Source: Deltaproteobacteria bacterium (GTDB lineage Bacteria; Myxococcota_A; Polyangia; Polyangiales; Ga0077539). From it: 64,000 nucleotides of DNA. The stretch spans positions 45,317-109,316 of the forward strand of contig JADJAE010000032.1 in assembly GCA_016704445.1 (NCBI GenBank). The letters run 5' to 3'. A program made the position numbers and the translations under genes. This document shows, piece after piece, positions 37,492 through 45,831 of this stretch. The notes below the pieces were generated by a model. It searched no databases and was not told the DNA's origin. It worked only from the letters and a program-made list of their open reading frames with translations. Position 1 is the stretch's first letter. Every line of letters begins with the position of its first letter.

Positions 37492-38814
37492 TTAGACCGC
37501 CCTCCGACCCTGGATGCGGGGACCACCGGGGCCAGCGAAGCCCTCGAGGTGCCGCGAGATCAGGTACGACTCGATCTGGTTGACCGTGTCCAGCGCGACG
37601 CCGACCACGATCATGATCGAGGTGCCGCCGAAGGGAAACTGGACCCGGAGGTACTGCCGCATGAAGTCCGGCAGCACGCAGATGATCGCCACGTACAGCG
37701 CGCCGCCGAAGGTGATGCGCATGAGCACCTTCTCGATGTAGTCCGCGGTGTCCTTGCCCGGACGGATCATCGGGATGAACGCGCCCTGCTTCTTCAGGTT
37801 GTCGGCCAGGTCCACCGGAGGGAACGTGACCGACGTGTAGAAGTAGCAGAAGAAGACCGTGAGGACGATGAACAGGGAGTTGTAGACCCAGTCCCCGCGC
37901 TCCATCGTGTCACGCGCCGTCTCCATCCCAGGGATGCGGAGGTTGGCGAGCGTGGCGGGCAACATCAGCACCGTGGAGGCGAAGATCGGCGGGATCACGC
38001 CCGACGAGTTCACCCGGAGCGGGAGGTGCGTCCGCTGACCGCCGTACATCTTCCGACCGATGATGCGCCGCGAGTACTCGATCGGGATGCGCCGCTGGCC
38101 GCGCTCGAAGAAGACGATGGTCGCCACGGATCCGAGGATGAGCACCACCGCGAGCAGAAGCGACACGGGCGTGATCTGTCCGGTGCTGGTGAACTGCCAG
38201 GTCTGAGCGATCGCCTGCGGGAACTCCGCGACGATGCCTGCGAAGATGATCAGCGAGATGCCGTTGCCGATGCCGCGCTCGGTGATCTGCTCTCCCAGCC
38301 ACATGATGAACGCGGTGCCCGTCGCGAGACTGAGCATGGTCATCAGGCGGAAGTCCCAGCCCTTGTCGCGGACGACGTCGACCAGGTCGGCGGTCTGCCG
38401 ACCCTCCAGGTAGAGCGCGATGCTGAAGCCCTGCACCAGCGCGAGGACGATGGTCGCGTAGCGGGTGTACTGGTTGATCTTGCGCTGCCCCATCTCGCCT
38501 TCCTTGCGCAGCTCTTCGAGCGGCTTGAAGATCGAGCTCAGCAACTGGAAGATGATCGAGGCGGAAACGTAGGGGGCCACGCCCAGCGCGAAGATGCTCA
38601 CCTGCTCGAGCGCGCCGCCCGAGAAGAGGTTGAGCATCCCCAACAGCGAGCCGCTGTTGTCCTGCCCCATGAACTCCTGCATGGCCTGGCGATCGGCGCC
38701 AGGGACCGTCACATAGACGCCCACGCGATAGACCGCGAGCATGCCGAGGCTGAACAGGAGCCGCCGTCGAAGCTCCGGGATCTTCGCGATGTTGCTGAGG
38801 GCGCCGAGTGCCAT
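37492..38814 (-). CDS. secY: Protein translocase subunit SecY
   Basis: A 440-residue channel protein with ten predicted membrane helices. The start at ATG 38814 (MALGALSNIAKIPELRRRLL) has AAGGA upstream; the longer upstream frame is not typical. Motifs include the cytosolic loop GQRRIPIEYSRR and the pore-ring region near the plug. It ends four bases before adk begins. Confidence 0.95.
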   Translation of the reverse strand: MALGALSNIAKIPELRRRLLFSLGMLAVYRVGVYVTVPGADRQAMQEFMGQDNSGSLLGMLNLFSGGALEQVSIFALGVAPYVSASIIFQLLSSIFKPLEELRKEGEMGQRKINQYTRYATIVLALVQGFSIALYLEGRQTADLVDVVRDKGWDFRLMTMLSLATGTAFIMWLGEQITERGIGNGISLIIFAGIVAEFPQAIAQTWQFTSTGQITPVSLLLAVVLILGSVATIVFFERGQRRIPIEYSRRIIGRKMYGGQRTHLPLRVNSSGVIPPIFASTVLMLPATLANLRIPGMETARDTMERGDWVYNSLFIVLTVFFCYFYTSVTFPPVDLADNLKKQGAFIPMIRPGKDTADYIEKVLMRITFGGALYVAIICVLPDFMRQYLRVQFPFGGTSIMIVVGVALDTVNQIESYLISRHLEGFAGPGGPRIQGRRAV

Positions 38815-38926
38815 TCGGATAATCCTTGCGAGGGTTTCGGGGACGCGGCGGCGAGGCATCAGCCCACCAGAGGCTGACGACCTCACCGCCCAACGCCGAC
38901 GATCGGCGCGCGTCTATAACCCGAGA

Positions 38927-39421
38927 TCAGCCCTTCGCGCTTCCCTCTGAGGGAGGAGCGGTGGTCGAAAGCAGCTCGACGGTGCCACCCGCCGCCTCGA
39001 TCTTGGCCCGAGCTCCCGCCGAGATGCCGTGCACCTTGAGCGTGAGCTTGATGGTCAGGTCGCCGTCGCCCAGGATCTTCACCCGGTCGGCGCGCTTCTC
39101 GACCAGGCCTGCGGTGGCGAGCGCCGCAAGGTCGACGATCGAACCCGCGTCGAACACCTTCTCCAGAGCGCCTACGTTCACCGCGGAGATCTCCGTGGCG
39201 AAGAGGGTGTTACGGAACCCGCGCTTCGGCAAACGCCGCTGCATCGGGGTCTGACCGCCCTGGAAGCCCATCTTGCTGAAGTTGCCGGGGTGCCGGGCCT
39301 TCTGACCCTTCTGGCCCTTGCCAGCGGTCTTTCCGAGCCCCGAACCAACACCACGACCCCGACGGGTCCGCTTACGCACCGCCCCAGCCGGGGGGTGCAG
39401 GTTGCTCAAAACGTTAGCCAT
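38927..39421 (-). CDS. rplO: 50S ribosomal protein L15
   Basis: A 164-residue protein starting at ATG 39421 (MANVLSNLHPPAGAVRKRTR), with GRGVGSGLGKTAGKGQKGQKAR and GFQGGQTPMQRRLPKRGF. The start overlaps the rpmD stop by 8 bases, implying coupling. C-terminal Ser/Ala tail. Confidence 0.96.
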   Translation of the reverse strand: MANVLSNLHPPAGAVRKRTRRGRGVGSGLGKTAGKGQKGQKARHPGNFSKMGFQGGQTPMQRRLPKRGFRNTLFATEISAVNVGALEKVFDAGSIVDLAALATAGLVEKRADRVKILGDGDLTIKLTLKVHGISAGARAKIEAAGGTVELLSTTAPPSEGSAKG

Positions 39422-39605
39422 CGATCTCCTCCACCGTGACAAGGTGGATCACCTTCTTGATCGCACCGCGGAAGGCCGGGGTGTTTGCCACCACGACCGC
39501 AGTGTTCGGTCCGCGGAGTCCGAGACCACTGAGGGTCTGCCCGAACTGGTAACGCTCGCCGATCGTGGACTTCGTCTGCGTCACTCGCAGCTTCGCCTTA
39601 GCCAT
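39414..39605 (-). CDS. rpmD: 50S ribosomal protein L30
   Basis: A 63-residue protein with KLRVTQTKSTIG and LGLRGPNTAVVV, matching bacterial L30 (about 60). It lies between rpsE and rplO in the standard spc order. Confidence 0.94.
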   Translation of the reverse strand: MAKAKLRVTQTKSTIGERYQFGQTLSGLGLRGPNTAVVVANTPAFRGAIKKVIHLVTVEEIDG

Positions 39606-39613
39606 CGCCGTAC

Positions 39614-40126
39614 CTACGCCGTCTTCTCGGAGATATCTTCCACGGTCTTGCCGCGGCGCGCCGCGGTCGCGCTGATGTCGCGCAACTGCTTGAGCGCCGC
39701 GATCGTCGCCTTCACCGCGTTGTGCGGGTTGCGGCTGCCGAGGCTCTTCGAGAGGATGTCGCGGATGCCCGCGCTCTCGACCACCGCGCGCACCGCGCCG
39801 CCGGCGATGACGCCCGTACCCGCCGAGGCGGGACGGAGCAGCACCTCACCGGCGCCGAAGTGACCGACGACGTCATGGGGGATCGTCGCCCCGACCCGCG
39901 GCACCGAGAACAGGTTCTTGCGAGCCTGCTCGTTGCCCTTGCGAATCGCCTCGGGAACCTCGTTGGCCTTGCCCAGGCCGACGCCCACCCGACCGTTGCC
40001 GTCACCGACCACGATCAGCGCCGAGAAGGAGAAGCGACGACCGCCCTTCACCACCTTGGCGACGCGGTTGATGTTGACCACCCGCTCCTTGAGCTCCGCG
40101 CCCTCGTCGTTATCTGACATCGACAT
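39614..40126 (-). CDS. rpsE: 30S ribosomal protein S5
   Basis: A 170-residue protein with the double-stranded-RNA-like domain VVNINRVAKVVKGGRRFSFS and GKANEVPEAIRKGNEQARKN, then the C-terminal IRDILSKSLGSRNPHN. It helps translational accuracy at the mRNA entry. Normal length. Confidence 0.96.
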   Translation of the reverse strand: MSMSDNDEGAELKERVVNINRVAKVVKGGRRFSFSALIVVGDGNGRVGVGLGKANEVPEAIRKGNEQARKNLFSVPRVGATIPHDVVGHFGAGEVLLRPASAGTGVIAGGAVRAVVESAGIRDILSKSLGSRNPHNAVKATIAALKQLRDISATAARRGKTVEDISEKTA

Positions 40127-40148
40127 CGATGCGTCTCCCTCTTCAGCC

Positions 40149-40514
40149 TTAGAAGCTCAGGCCCGCCTTGCGGGCGCCGTCGGCGAGCGCGCCGACACGG
40201 TTGTTGTCCTGGTAGACGTAGCCATTGCGGTCGAAGACCACCTTGGCGATGCCCTTCTCCAGGCACAGCTTGGCAACGGCCTCGCCGACCTTGCGGGCCG
40301 CGTCGAGCTTCCGGTCGTCCTTCACCGTGTCGCGCACCGTCGGGGACAGCGTCCCCACGGCCACGAGGGTGGTGCCGAGCACATCGTCGATCACCTGGGC
40401 GTAGATGTTCTTCGAGGAGCGGAACACCGTCAGCCGCGGACGTTCCGCCGTGCCGGTGACCCTGCCTCGAATGCGCGTCTTGCGCCGGAGCCTCTGTTCG
40501 TCCTTCGCCTTCAT
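40149..40514 (-). CDS. rplR: 50S ribosomal protein L18
   Basis: A 121-residue 5S rRNA-binding protein with RLRRKTRIRGRVTGTAERPR near the start, RLTVFRSSKNIYAQVIDD and VVFDRNGYVYQDNNRV. Normal length and place. Confidence 0.96.
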   Translation of the reverse strand: MKAKDEQRLRRKTRIRGRVTGTAERPRLTVFRSSKNIYAQVIDDVLGTTLVAVGTLSPTVRDTVKDDRKLDAARKVGEAVAKLCLEKGIAKVVFDRNGYVYQDNNRVGALADGARKAGLSF

Positions 40515-40561
40515 CGTGTCCTCGACCTGTACGGCGCCGCCCCTGGCGACGCCGGCTTAAG

Positions 40562-41161
40562 TCACTTGCCGCCCTTGCCGCCCTTGCCAGCCTTGCCCGC
40601 CTTCTGGCGGATCTTGACCAGCACCGGGCTCGCCGTCGGCGACCCGTCAACCATCAACCGAACGCCCTTGCCCTTGTAGGGCTCCGGCGGACGGAACGAC
40701 TGCAACTGCGCTACTGCCTTGCCGAGGAGGTCGCGGTCGACCGTCTCGAGCAGGAGCACCGTGTTCTTGCTGTCACCCGGGATCTGCACCGAGAGCCCCT
40801 TCGGGACCTCGTACACAACCGGGTGGGAGAGACCGAGGGAGAGGGTGAGGGTCGAGCCCTTGAGCTCGGCCTTGTAGCCGGTGCCCTCGAGGCGAATGCC
40901 CTTCTTGTACCCCTTCGAGACGCCGGTCACCGCGTTGTTCAGGTGCGAGCGGAACGTCCCGCTCATCCGCGAACCAACCTCGGGAGACACGTCGGCCTTC
41001 GCCTCAACGGTCGCCTGGCCATCCTTCGTCACGATCTGGACGTCGGAGGTCATCGCGCGGCGCAGGGTGCCCTTCGGGCCCTTGACCTCGAAGTAGTCCG
41101 CGCCGCTCGTCACGCTCACGCCCTGCGGGAGGGCTACTGGTCGCTTGCCAATCCTCGACAT
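40562..41161 (-). CDS. rplF: 50S ribosomal protein L6
   Basis: A 199-residue protein starting MSRIGKRPVALPQGVSV, with the L6 signature PEPYKGKGVR near the C-terminus. It is about 20 residues longer than usual because of a Gly/Lys tail (AGKAGKGGKGGK). Located by the sarcin-ricin loop on the 50S subunit. Confidence 0.96.
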   Translation of the reverse strand: MSRIGKRPVALPQGVSVTSGADYFEVKGPKGTLRRAMTSDVQIVTKDGQATVEAKADVSPEVGSRMSGTFRSHLNNAVTGVSKGYKKGIRLEGTGYKAELKGSTLTLSLGLSHPVVYEVPKGLSVQIPGDSKNTVLLLETVDRDLLGKAVAQLQSFRPPEPYKGKGVRLMVDGSPTASPVLVKIRQKAGKAGKGGKGGK

Positions 41162-41165
41162 GGCT

Positions 41166-41564
41166 TCACCACACTTCGCAGAGGAGTTCGCCACCCACGC
41201 CGAGGCTCCGCGCCTGGCGATCGCTCAGCACCCCACGAGAGGTGCTGAGAACCGAGATGCCGAGGCCGCTGCGCACCTTGGTGATCTTGTCGACCCCCAC
41301 GTACACCCGGCGGCCGGGGCGAGAGACGCGGCGGATGCCCTCGATCGCCGGCTGGCGATCGCGGCCATACTTGAGCACCATCACGATGGTCTCGCGTCCC
41401 TCTTCGCCGACATCACCGCCCACCGAGGAGACGTACCCCTCGGAGACAAGGATCTCGGCCACCGCGCGCTTCAGCTTGGAAGCGGGCATCACCACACGTT
41501 CATGTCGCGCCATGACGGCGTTACGAACGCGGGTCAGCATGTCTGAAATCGGATCCGTCAACAT
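41166..41564 (-). CDS. rpsH: 30S ribosomal protein S8
   Basis: A 132-residue protein starting MLTDPISDMLTRVRNAVMA, with GISVLSTSRGVLSDRQAR at the C-terminal RNA-binding part. It starts 10 bases after rpsN and ends four bases before rplF. Confidence 0.96.
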   Translation of the reverse strand: MLTDPISDMLTRVRNAVMARHERVVMPASKLKRAVAEILVSEGYVSSVGGDVGEEGRETIVMVLKYGRDRQPAIEGIRRVSRPGRRVYVGVDKITKVRSGLGISVLSTSRGVLSDRQARSLGVGGELLCEVW

Positions 41565-41574
41565 CGTCGACCTC

Positions 41575-41760
41575 TCACCAGCTCGCCTTGGTCACGCCGG
41601 GCAGCTCGCCCTTGAGTGCCAGGTTGCGGAGGCACACGCGGCAGAGCTCGAACTTCCGGTAGTAGGCTCGCGCACGCCCACAGACCTTGCACCGGTTGCG
41701 GTGGCGTACCGCGAACTTCGGGGCTTCTTGCAGTTTCGCAAACGAACAGGCACGTGCCAC
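41575..41760 (-). CDS. rpsN: 30S ribosomal protein S14, zinc type
   Basis: A 61-residue protein with zinc ligands Cys24, Cys27, Cys40 and Cys43 and the end LALKGELPGVTKASW. This is the short C+ (type Z) form, independent of zinc-depletion paralogues. Confidence 0.96.
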   Translation of the reverse strand: MARACSFAKLQEAPKFAVRHRNRCKVCGRARAYYRKFELCRVCLRNLALKGELPGVTKASW

Positions 41761-41790
41761 GGTTTATCTCCCGTCTTCCTTCAGTGAAAC

Positions 41791-42483
41791 TCAGTGACGA
41801 AACGGCATCCCGAGGTGTTGAAGGAGCGCTCGGCCCTCTTCATCGTTCACCGCGGTGGTGGTGATGCAGATGTTGAGTCCCTTCACCTTCTCCACCGTGT
41901 CGTAGTTGATCTCCGGGAAGATGATCTGCTCCTTCACCCCGAGGGTGTAGTTGCCCTTGCCGTCGAAGGCCTTGGGGCTCACGCCCTTGAAGTCACGGAC
42001 GCGCGGCAGCGCGAAGGTGACCAGGCGATCGAGGAACTCCCACATCCGCTCGCGGCGCAGCGTGACCATCGTCCCGATGGGCACACCGGTGCGGAGCTTG
42101 AAGGTCGCGATGCTCTTCCGGGCGCGGGTCACCACCGGCTTCTGGCCCGTGATAGCGGTGATCTGCTCGACGCCCATGTCGATGATCTTCGCGTTGCCCA
42201 CGGCCTCACCGAGGCCCATGTTCAGCGTGATCTTCACCAGCCGCGGCACCTGCATCGGGTTGGAGTACCCGAACTGCTTGAGCAGCGTCGGGATCACCTC
42301 AGCCCGGTACTTGTCCCGGAGACGCGGGGGGATCTTCTGCTCCGGCCCACGGGGCTCGGCGCTCGCCGCAGGGGCAGCCGCCGGCTTCTTCTTCGGCGTT
42401 CCGGCCTTCGCCTTCGCGGGCGAGACCGGCTTGGCCCCACCCTTCGGCGCCTCGGCGCCCTTCTTCTTCTTATCGTCCGCCAT
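41791..42483 (-). CDS. rplE: 50S ribosomal protein L5 with long basic N-terminal extension
   Basis: A 230-residue protein; E. coli L5 is 179. The normal core begins near residue 50 (PPRLRDKYRAEVIPTLLKQF) and includes GQKPVVTRARKSIATFKLR and NICITTTAVNDEEG. The first 48 residues are Lys/Pro/Ala-rich and presumably disordered. There is no internal ATG at the core start, so the extension is probably translated. L5 binds 5S rRNA. Confidence 0.95.
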   Translation of the reverse strand: MADDKKKKGAEAPKGGAKPVSPAKAKAGTPKKKPAAAPAASAEPRGPEQKIPPRLRDKYRAEVIPTLLKQFGYSNPMQVPRLVKITLNMGLGEAVGNAKIIDMGVEQITAITGQKPVVTRARKSIATFKLRTGVPIGTMVTLRRERMWEFLDRLVTFALPRVRDFKGVSPKAFDGKGNYTLGVKEQIIFPEINYDTVEKVKGLNICITTTAVNDEEGRALLQHLGMPFRH

Positions 42484-42570
42484 CGCTCTATTCCTCTTCG
42501 GCTTCGCGTTTCCGTCAGCGCCCGGTGGCGCCCGTCAACGGGTCTCGCGCCCGGTCAACCAGAGACGGTC

Positions 42571-42903
42571 TCAGACCGTCTCGGCCTTGATTTCCTTGCC
42601 ACTCTTCACGGCGACCCGGGTCTTCGACCCGTCCGCGGCGATCTTGGTGCGGACTCGCGTCCCCTTGCCCGTCTCCGGGTCGACCGGCATCACCTTCGAG
42701 AGGTGGATCGGGCGCTCGGCCTCGATGATCCCACCCTCGCGGTTACGCTGCGTGGGGCGCGTGTGGCGCTTCACCTTGTTGACACCCTCGACCAGCACGC
42801 GCTGGGCCTCGGGGTACACGGTCAGCACCTTGCCAGTGCTGCCCTTCTCATCACCGGAGATCACGACGACGGTGTCTCCCTTGCGAATTCTCGCGAGGCT
42901 CAT
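42571..42903 (-). CDS. rplX: 50S ribosomal protein L24
   Basis: A 110-residue KOW-domain protein starting at ATG 42903 (MSLARIRKGDTVVVISGDEK), with GVNKVKRHTRPTQRNREGGI. It initiates 50S assembly at the 5' end of 23S rRNA. The ATG is one base after the rplN stop. An 87-base gap follows before rplE. Confidence 0.95.
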   Translation of the reverse strand: MSLARIRKGDTVVVISGDEKGSTGKVLTVYPEAQRVLVEGVNKVKRHTRPTQRNREGGIIEAERPIHLSKVMPVDPETGKGTRVRTKIAADGSKTRVAVKSGKEIKAETV

Positions 42904-42904
42904 A

Positions 42905-43273
42905 TCAGATGACCTCCGGCGCCAGCGAGATGATCTTGCTGAACTTCTTGGCGCGCAGCTCGCGGGCCACTGGTCCAAAGATGCGGGTCCCGACGGGCTC
43001 GCCCTCCTTGTCGATGAGCACGGCGCTGTTCGTGTCGAACTTCACGTACGAGCCATCGGGCCGCGAGTACTCGCGGACGGTGCGAACGACCACCGCACGC
43101 GCGGTCTGGCCCTTCTTCACCTTCATGTTGGGGAGCGCTTCCTTCACGCTCACCACGATCACGTCGCCGAGCGCGGCGTACTTGCGCCGCGACCCGCCGA
43201 GAACCTTCACACACTGGACGCGACGCGCACCGGAGTTGTCCGCGACGTCCAGGATTGTCCGCATCTGGATCAT
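42905..43273 (-). CDS. rplN: 50S ribosomal protein L14
   Basis: A 122-residue protein starting MIQMRTILDVADNSGARRVQ, with the signature ALGDVIVVSVKEALP and ending FSKIISLAPEVI. Normal length. Confidence 0.97.
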   Translation of the reverse strand: MIQMRTILDVADNSGARRVQCVKVLGGSRRKYAALGDVIVVSVKEALPNMKVKKGQTARAVVVRTVREYSRPDGSYVKFDTNSAVLIDKEGEPVGTRIFGPVARELRAKKFSKIISLAPEVI

Positions 43274-43299
43274 TGGTCTCTACCGCCTCTTCCGAACGC

Positions 43300-43590
43300 T
43301 CAGGTCTCTTCGGGCCGGGTGACCAGACGGATCACCGTCCAGCGCTTCTCGCGAGAGATCGCCCGGTGCTCCCGGATCTCCACCACGTCGCCAGCCTTGA
43401 ACTGCTGGGTCTCGTCGTGGGCCTTGTACTTCTTTCGCCGGCGGACGTACTTCCCGTACACCGAGTGACGCACCGAGCGCACCACCTCGACCACCACCGT
43501 CTTCTGCATCTTCGCGCTCGTGACCTTGCCGATCAGCGTGCGCTTGCGGCCGTGGACCAGGGTCTCAGCGGCAGTTGCTTCCGTCGTCAT
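43300..43590 (-). CDS. rpsQ: 30S ribosomal protein S17
   Basis: A 96-residue OB-fold protein with RTLIGKVTSAKMQKTVVVEV and DVVEIREHRAISREKRWTV. It carries a short N-terminal extension of about 10 residues compared with E. coli. Confidence 0.95.
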   Translation of the reverse strand: MTTEATAAETLVHGRKRTLIGKVTSAKMQKTVVVEVVRSVRHSVYGKYVRRRKKYKAHDETQQFKAGDVVEIREHRAISREKRWTVIRLVTRPEET

Positions 43591-43594
43591 CTTA

Positions 43595-43804
43595 TCAACC
43601 CTTCGCCTTCGCGCGCCCGGTGCGCACGGTCAGCGCGCGAGCGAGGTCGTGCCGGAGCTTGGCGATCCGGCTCGTGTCATCGAGCAGGTTCGCGTGGTTG
43701 CGAAATCGCGTATCCAGAAGGTTCTTGGTCGTCTCGTCGATGTAGGAGTTGAGCTCCACATCCGACTTCGCGACCAGGTCCTTCGCGGTAGTTCCCTTGG
43801 CCAT
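43595..43804 (-). CDS. rpmC: 50S ribosomal protein L29
   Basis: A 69-residue helical-hairpin protein: KDLVAKSDVELNSYIDETTK and SRIAKLRHDLARALTVRTGR. L29 is less conserved than its neighbours; position between rplP and rpsQ confirms it. It ends four bases before rpsQ... in transcription order rpsQ follows directly. Confidence 0.9.
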   Translation of the reverse strand: MAKGTTAKDLVAKSDVELNSYIDETTKNLLDTRFRNHANLLDDTSRIAKLRHDLARALTVRTGRAKAKG

Positions 43805-43816
43805 CGATCGTCTCCC

Positions 43817-44230
43817 TCAGCCAATCGCGCGGGTGATCACCCGCGCCTCGAGCGGCAGCTTGTGCGCAGCGAGACGGAAGGCCTCGCGAGCAACGTCCTC
43901 CGGAATGCCGCCGAGCTCGTAGACCACGCGCCCGCGCTGCACCACCGCGACCCACTCCTCGACAGCACCCTTGCCGTGACCCATGCGGGTCTCCAGGGGC
44001 TTCTTCGTGACAGGCTTGTCCGGGAACACCCGGATCCAGAGCTTGCCAGCGCGCTTCACGTGGCGGGTGATCGCCATACGGGCGGCTTCGATCTGCCGCG
44101 CGCTGATGTGACCGGACTCCACGATCTGCAAACCGAAGTCACCGAAGGACACGTCGGACCCGCTCTGCGCGGTGCCCTTCAGGTTGCCCTTCATCTGCTT
44201 GCGGAACTTGACCTTCTTCGGCGAAAGCAT
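43817..44230 (-). CDS. rplP: 50S ribosomal protein L16
   Basis: A 137-residue protein starting MLSPKKVKFRKQMKGNLKG, with ITRHVKRAGKLWIRVFPDKP and GKGAVEEWVAVVQRGRV. It organises the A-site region of the 50S subunit. Normal length. Confidence 0.97.
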   Translation of the reverse strand: MLSPKKVKFRKQMKGNLKGTAQSGSDVSFGDFGLQIVESGHISARQIEAARMAITRHVKRAGKLWIRVFPDKPVTKKPLETRMGHGKGAVEEWVAVVQRGRVVYELGGIPEDVAREAFRLAAHKLPLEARVITRAIG

Positions 44231-44251
44231 CTTCTCTTCTCCGGCGATCGC

Positions 44252-44953
44252 TCAGCGGGTTCCCGGGCGGCGCTTCTTCTGCGGAAGCACCTCTCCCTTG
44301 AACAACCAGACCTTGACCCCGATGGAGCCGTACGTGGTGTGCGCCTCCGCGGTGCCGAACTCGATGTCCGCGCGGAGCGTGTGCAGCGGCACGCGACCCT
44401 CGCGGTAGCTCTCCACACGCGCCATCTCCGAGCCGCCCAGGCGGCCCGCGCAGCGGATGCGGATCCCCCGGGCGCCCAGCTTCATGGCGGCGCCGACGGC
44501 CTTCTTCATCGCGCGGCGGAAGGACACCCGGCGCTCGAGCTGCGTCGCCACCGTCTCGGAGACGAGCTGCGCGTTGGTGTCCGCCTTGCGGATCTCCTGC
44601 ACGTCGATGACGACGTCATCCGCGCTGGCGTTGGTGTAGTGGAGGAGGCCCGGGAACGGCGCAGCGCCCTTGCGCTCCGCCGGCTTGCCCTTCTTGAGCT
44701 CCTCAACGCCCTTGCCGCCCTTGCCGATGACGATGCCCGGACGCGCGGTGTAGATGATGACCTTCACCTTGGCCGCGGCGCGCTCGATCTCGACCGCCGA
44801 GATGCCGGCGTTCTGGAGCTGCTCCTTCACCACGCGCTTGAGCGTGATGTCCTCGTGGAGCCAGGCAGCGTAGTTGCGCTCCTCGAACCACTTGGAGTTC
44901 CAGGTCTTGATGACCCCGAGTCGGAACCCGTACGGATGAACCTTCTGTCCCAT
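44252..44953 (-). CDS. rpsC: 30S ribosomal protein S3 with KH-domain insertion
   Basis: A 233-residue protein starting MGQKVHPYGFRLGVIKTWNS. The KH motif GIVIGKGGKGVEELKK (73-88) is followed by about 16 extra residues relative to E. coli (including AERKGAAPFPGLLHYTN) before VVIDVQEIRKAD. The C-terminal domain has RIRCAGRLGGSEMARVESYR. S3 forms part of the mRNA entry and helicase. The insertion keeps the frame, so it is probably real. Confidence 0.95.
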   Translation of the reverse strand: MGQKVHPYGFRLGVIKTWNSKWFEERNYAAWLHEDITLKRVVKEQLQNAGISAVEIERAAAKVKVIIYTARPGIVIGKGGKGVEELKKGKPAERKGAAPFPGLLHYTNASADDVVIDVQEIRKADTNAQLVSETVATQLERRVSFRRAMKKAVGAAMKLGARGIRIRCAGRLGGSEMARVESYREGRVPLHTLRADIEFGTAEAHTTYGSIGVKVWLFKGEVLPQKKRRPGTR

Positions 44954-44960
44954 TGCTCGC

Positions 44961-45377
44961 CTATTCCTGCGTCGCGGTGGTCGTCCCGGCGGCGTCGCCG
45001 GCGGCGGTCTTCTTGGTCTTCTTCGGCGCCGGGGGCGGCCGATCGGTCAGCGTGATCGCGATGTGGCTGACGCCCTTCGTGATCTGCGTCGCGCGACCCA
45101 TCGCCCGAGGCCGCCAGCGGCGGAGGTGCGAGTTGGGGCCCTTGTCGACCGACCCGATGGACACGTACAGCCCGTCGACGTCCACCGAGGGGTTGAGCAC
45201 ACGCGCATTCGCCAGAGCCGACTCGATCACCTTTCGGACGACCGGGGCCGCAGCCTTGCGGGTGTACAGCAACATGTTGATCGCCTCGGCCACCTTCTGG
45301 CCGCGGACAAGGTTCACGACCGTCCGCGCCTTTCGGGGCGCGATACGCGCAAACCGCGCAATCGCCTTGCTCTCCAT
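44961..45377 (-). CDS. rplV: 50S ribosomal protein L22, first gene of the cluster
   Basis: A 138-residue protein with RIAPRKARTVVNLVRGQK and RRWRPRAMGRATQITKGVSH, the tunnel-lining loop region. A 26-residue Lys/Ala/Thr tail extends past the normal end. Nothing ribosomal lies upstream; rpsS, rplB, rplW, rplD and rpsJ are absent from the 287-base gap and beyond. Confidence 0.95.
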   Translation of the reverse strand: MESKAIARFARIAPRKARTVVNLVRGQKVAEAINMLLYTRKAAAPVVRKVIESALANARVLNPSVDVDGLYVSIGSVDKGPNSHLRRWRPRAMGRATQITKGVSHIAITLTDRPPPAPKKTKKTAAGDAAGTTTATQE

Positions 45378-45522
45378 CGTCGTTGCTTCCGTTTCACCAG
45401 CGCGGTGGCTCTCGCCGAACCTGCTGGGCTCCCATCGACGCGTCCACCCGGGAATTGGGTGCAGCCGCCGACATAGAAGGTTTCGCCCGTCGGGAACCTG
45501 AGTTCCTCCGGGGAGGGCGCGG

Positions 45523-45552
45523 CATGTACCACCCGTTTTCCAGGGCCGTCAA
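45523..45552 (-). promoter_or_regulatory. Candidate promoter of the rplV-rplQ operon
   Basis: On the minus strand: TTGACG (45552-45547), 18-base spacer, TACATG (45528-45523) preceded by TGG, an extended -10 arrangement. The leader to the rplV ATG would be about 138 nt. It includes GGAACTCAGGTTCC, which can pair as a short hairpin. Confidence 0.45.
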
Positions 45553-45611
45553 GAGCCTCTTGCAATCTGCTCCAACGTAATTTCGGAGCTCTCCTAGAAT
45601 CACCGCAGTAC

Positions 45612-45640
45612 TTGAGTGATTCCGCGGGCGCTGATAGATC
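45612..45640 (+). promoter_or_regulatory. Candidate promoter of tRNA-Leu
   Basis: TTGAGT (45612-45617), 17-base spacer, TAGATC (45635-45640), placing the start about 18 bases before the mature tRNA. The -10 match is weak. Confidence 0.3.
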
Positions 45641-45664
45641 TTCGGGCTCTTCCCCAGCCCAGCA

Positions 45665-45752
45665 GCCGGAGTGGCGGAATTGGCAGACGCAGCGGATTCA
45701 AAATCCGCCGAGGTAACCCCTCGTACCGGTTCGACCCCGGTCCCCGGCACCA
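45665..45752 (+). tRNA. tRNA-Leu (anticodon CAA)
   Basis: An 88-base cloverleaf with encoded CCA. D-arm region TGGCGGAATTGGCAGACGC, anticodon stem GCGGA/TCCGC with loop TTCAAAA (anticodon CAA), a long variable arm CGAGG/CCTCG, and T-arm ACCGG TTCGACC CCGGT. The class II variable arm fits leucine. The acceptor stem GCCGGAG/CCCCGGC has one A-C mismatch at pair 6-67. It reads UUG. Confidence 0.93.
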
Positions 45753-45831
45753 GCAGCGTTTTCCTCACGAATCCTCGACGAATCGCGGGTGATTCGATCC
45801 AGCGCAGGCTCCCCCGCCCCGCTCCGTTAGG

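Noticed and set aside
37075..38877. 600-codon plus-strand frame over adk and secY
   Set aside because: It is antisense to two clearly conserved genes and its composition (His/Asp/Arg-rich) is typical of reverse-complement GC-rich coding sequence.
45378..45664. A remnant of rpsS or another S10-operon gene upstream of rplV
   Set aside because: Translating both strands gave no S19-like or L2-like segment.
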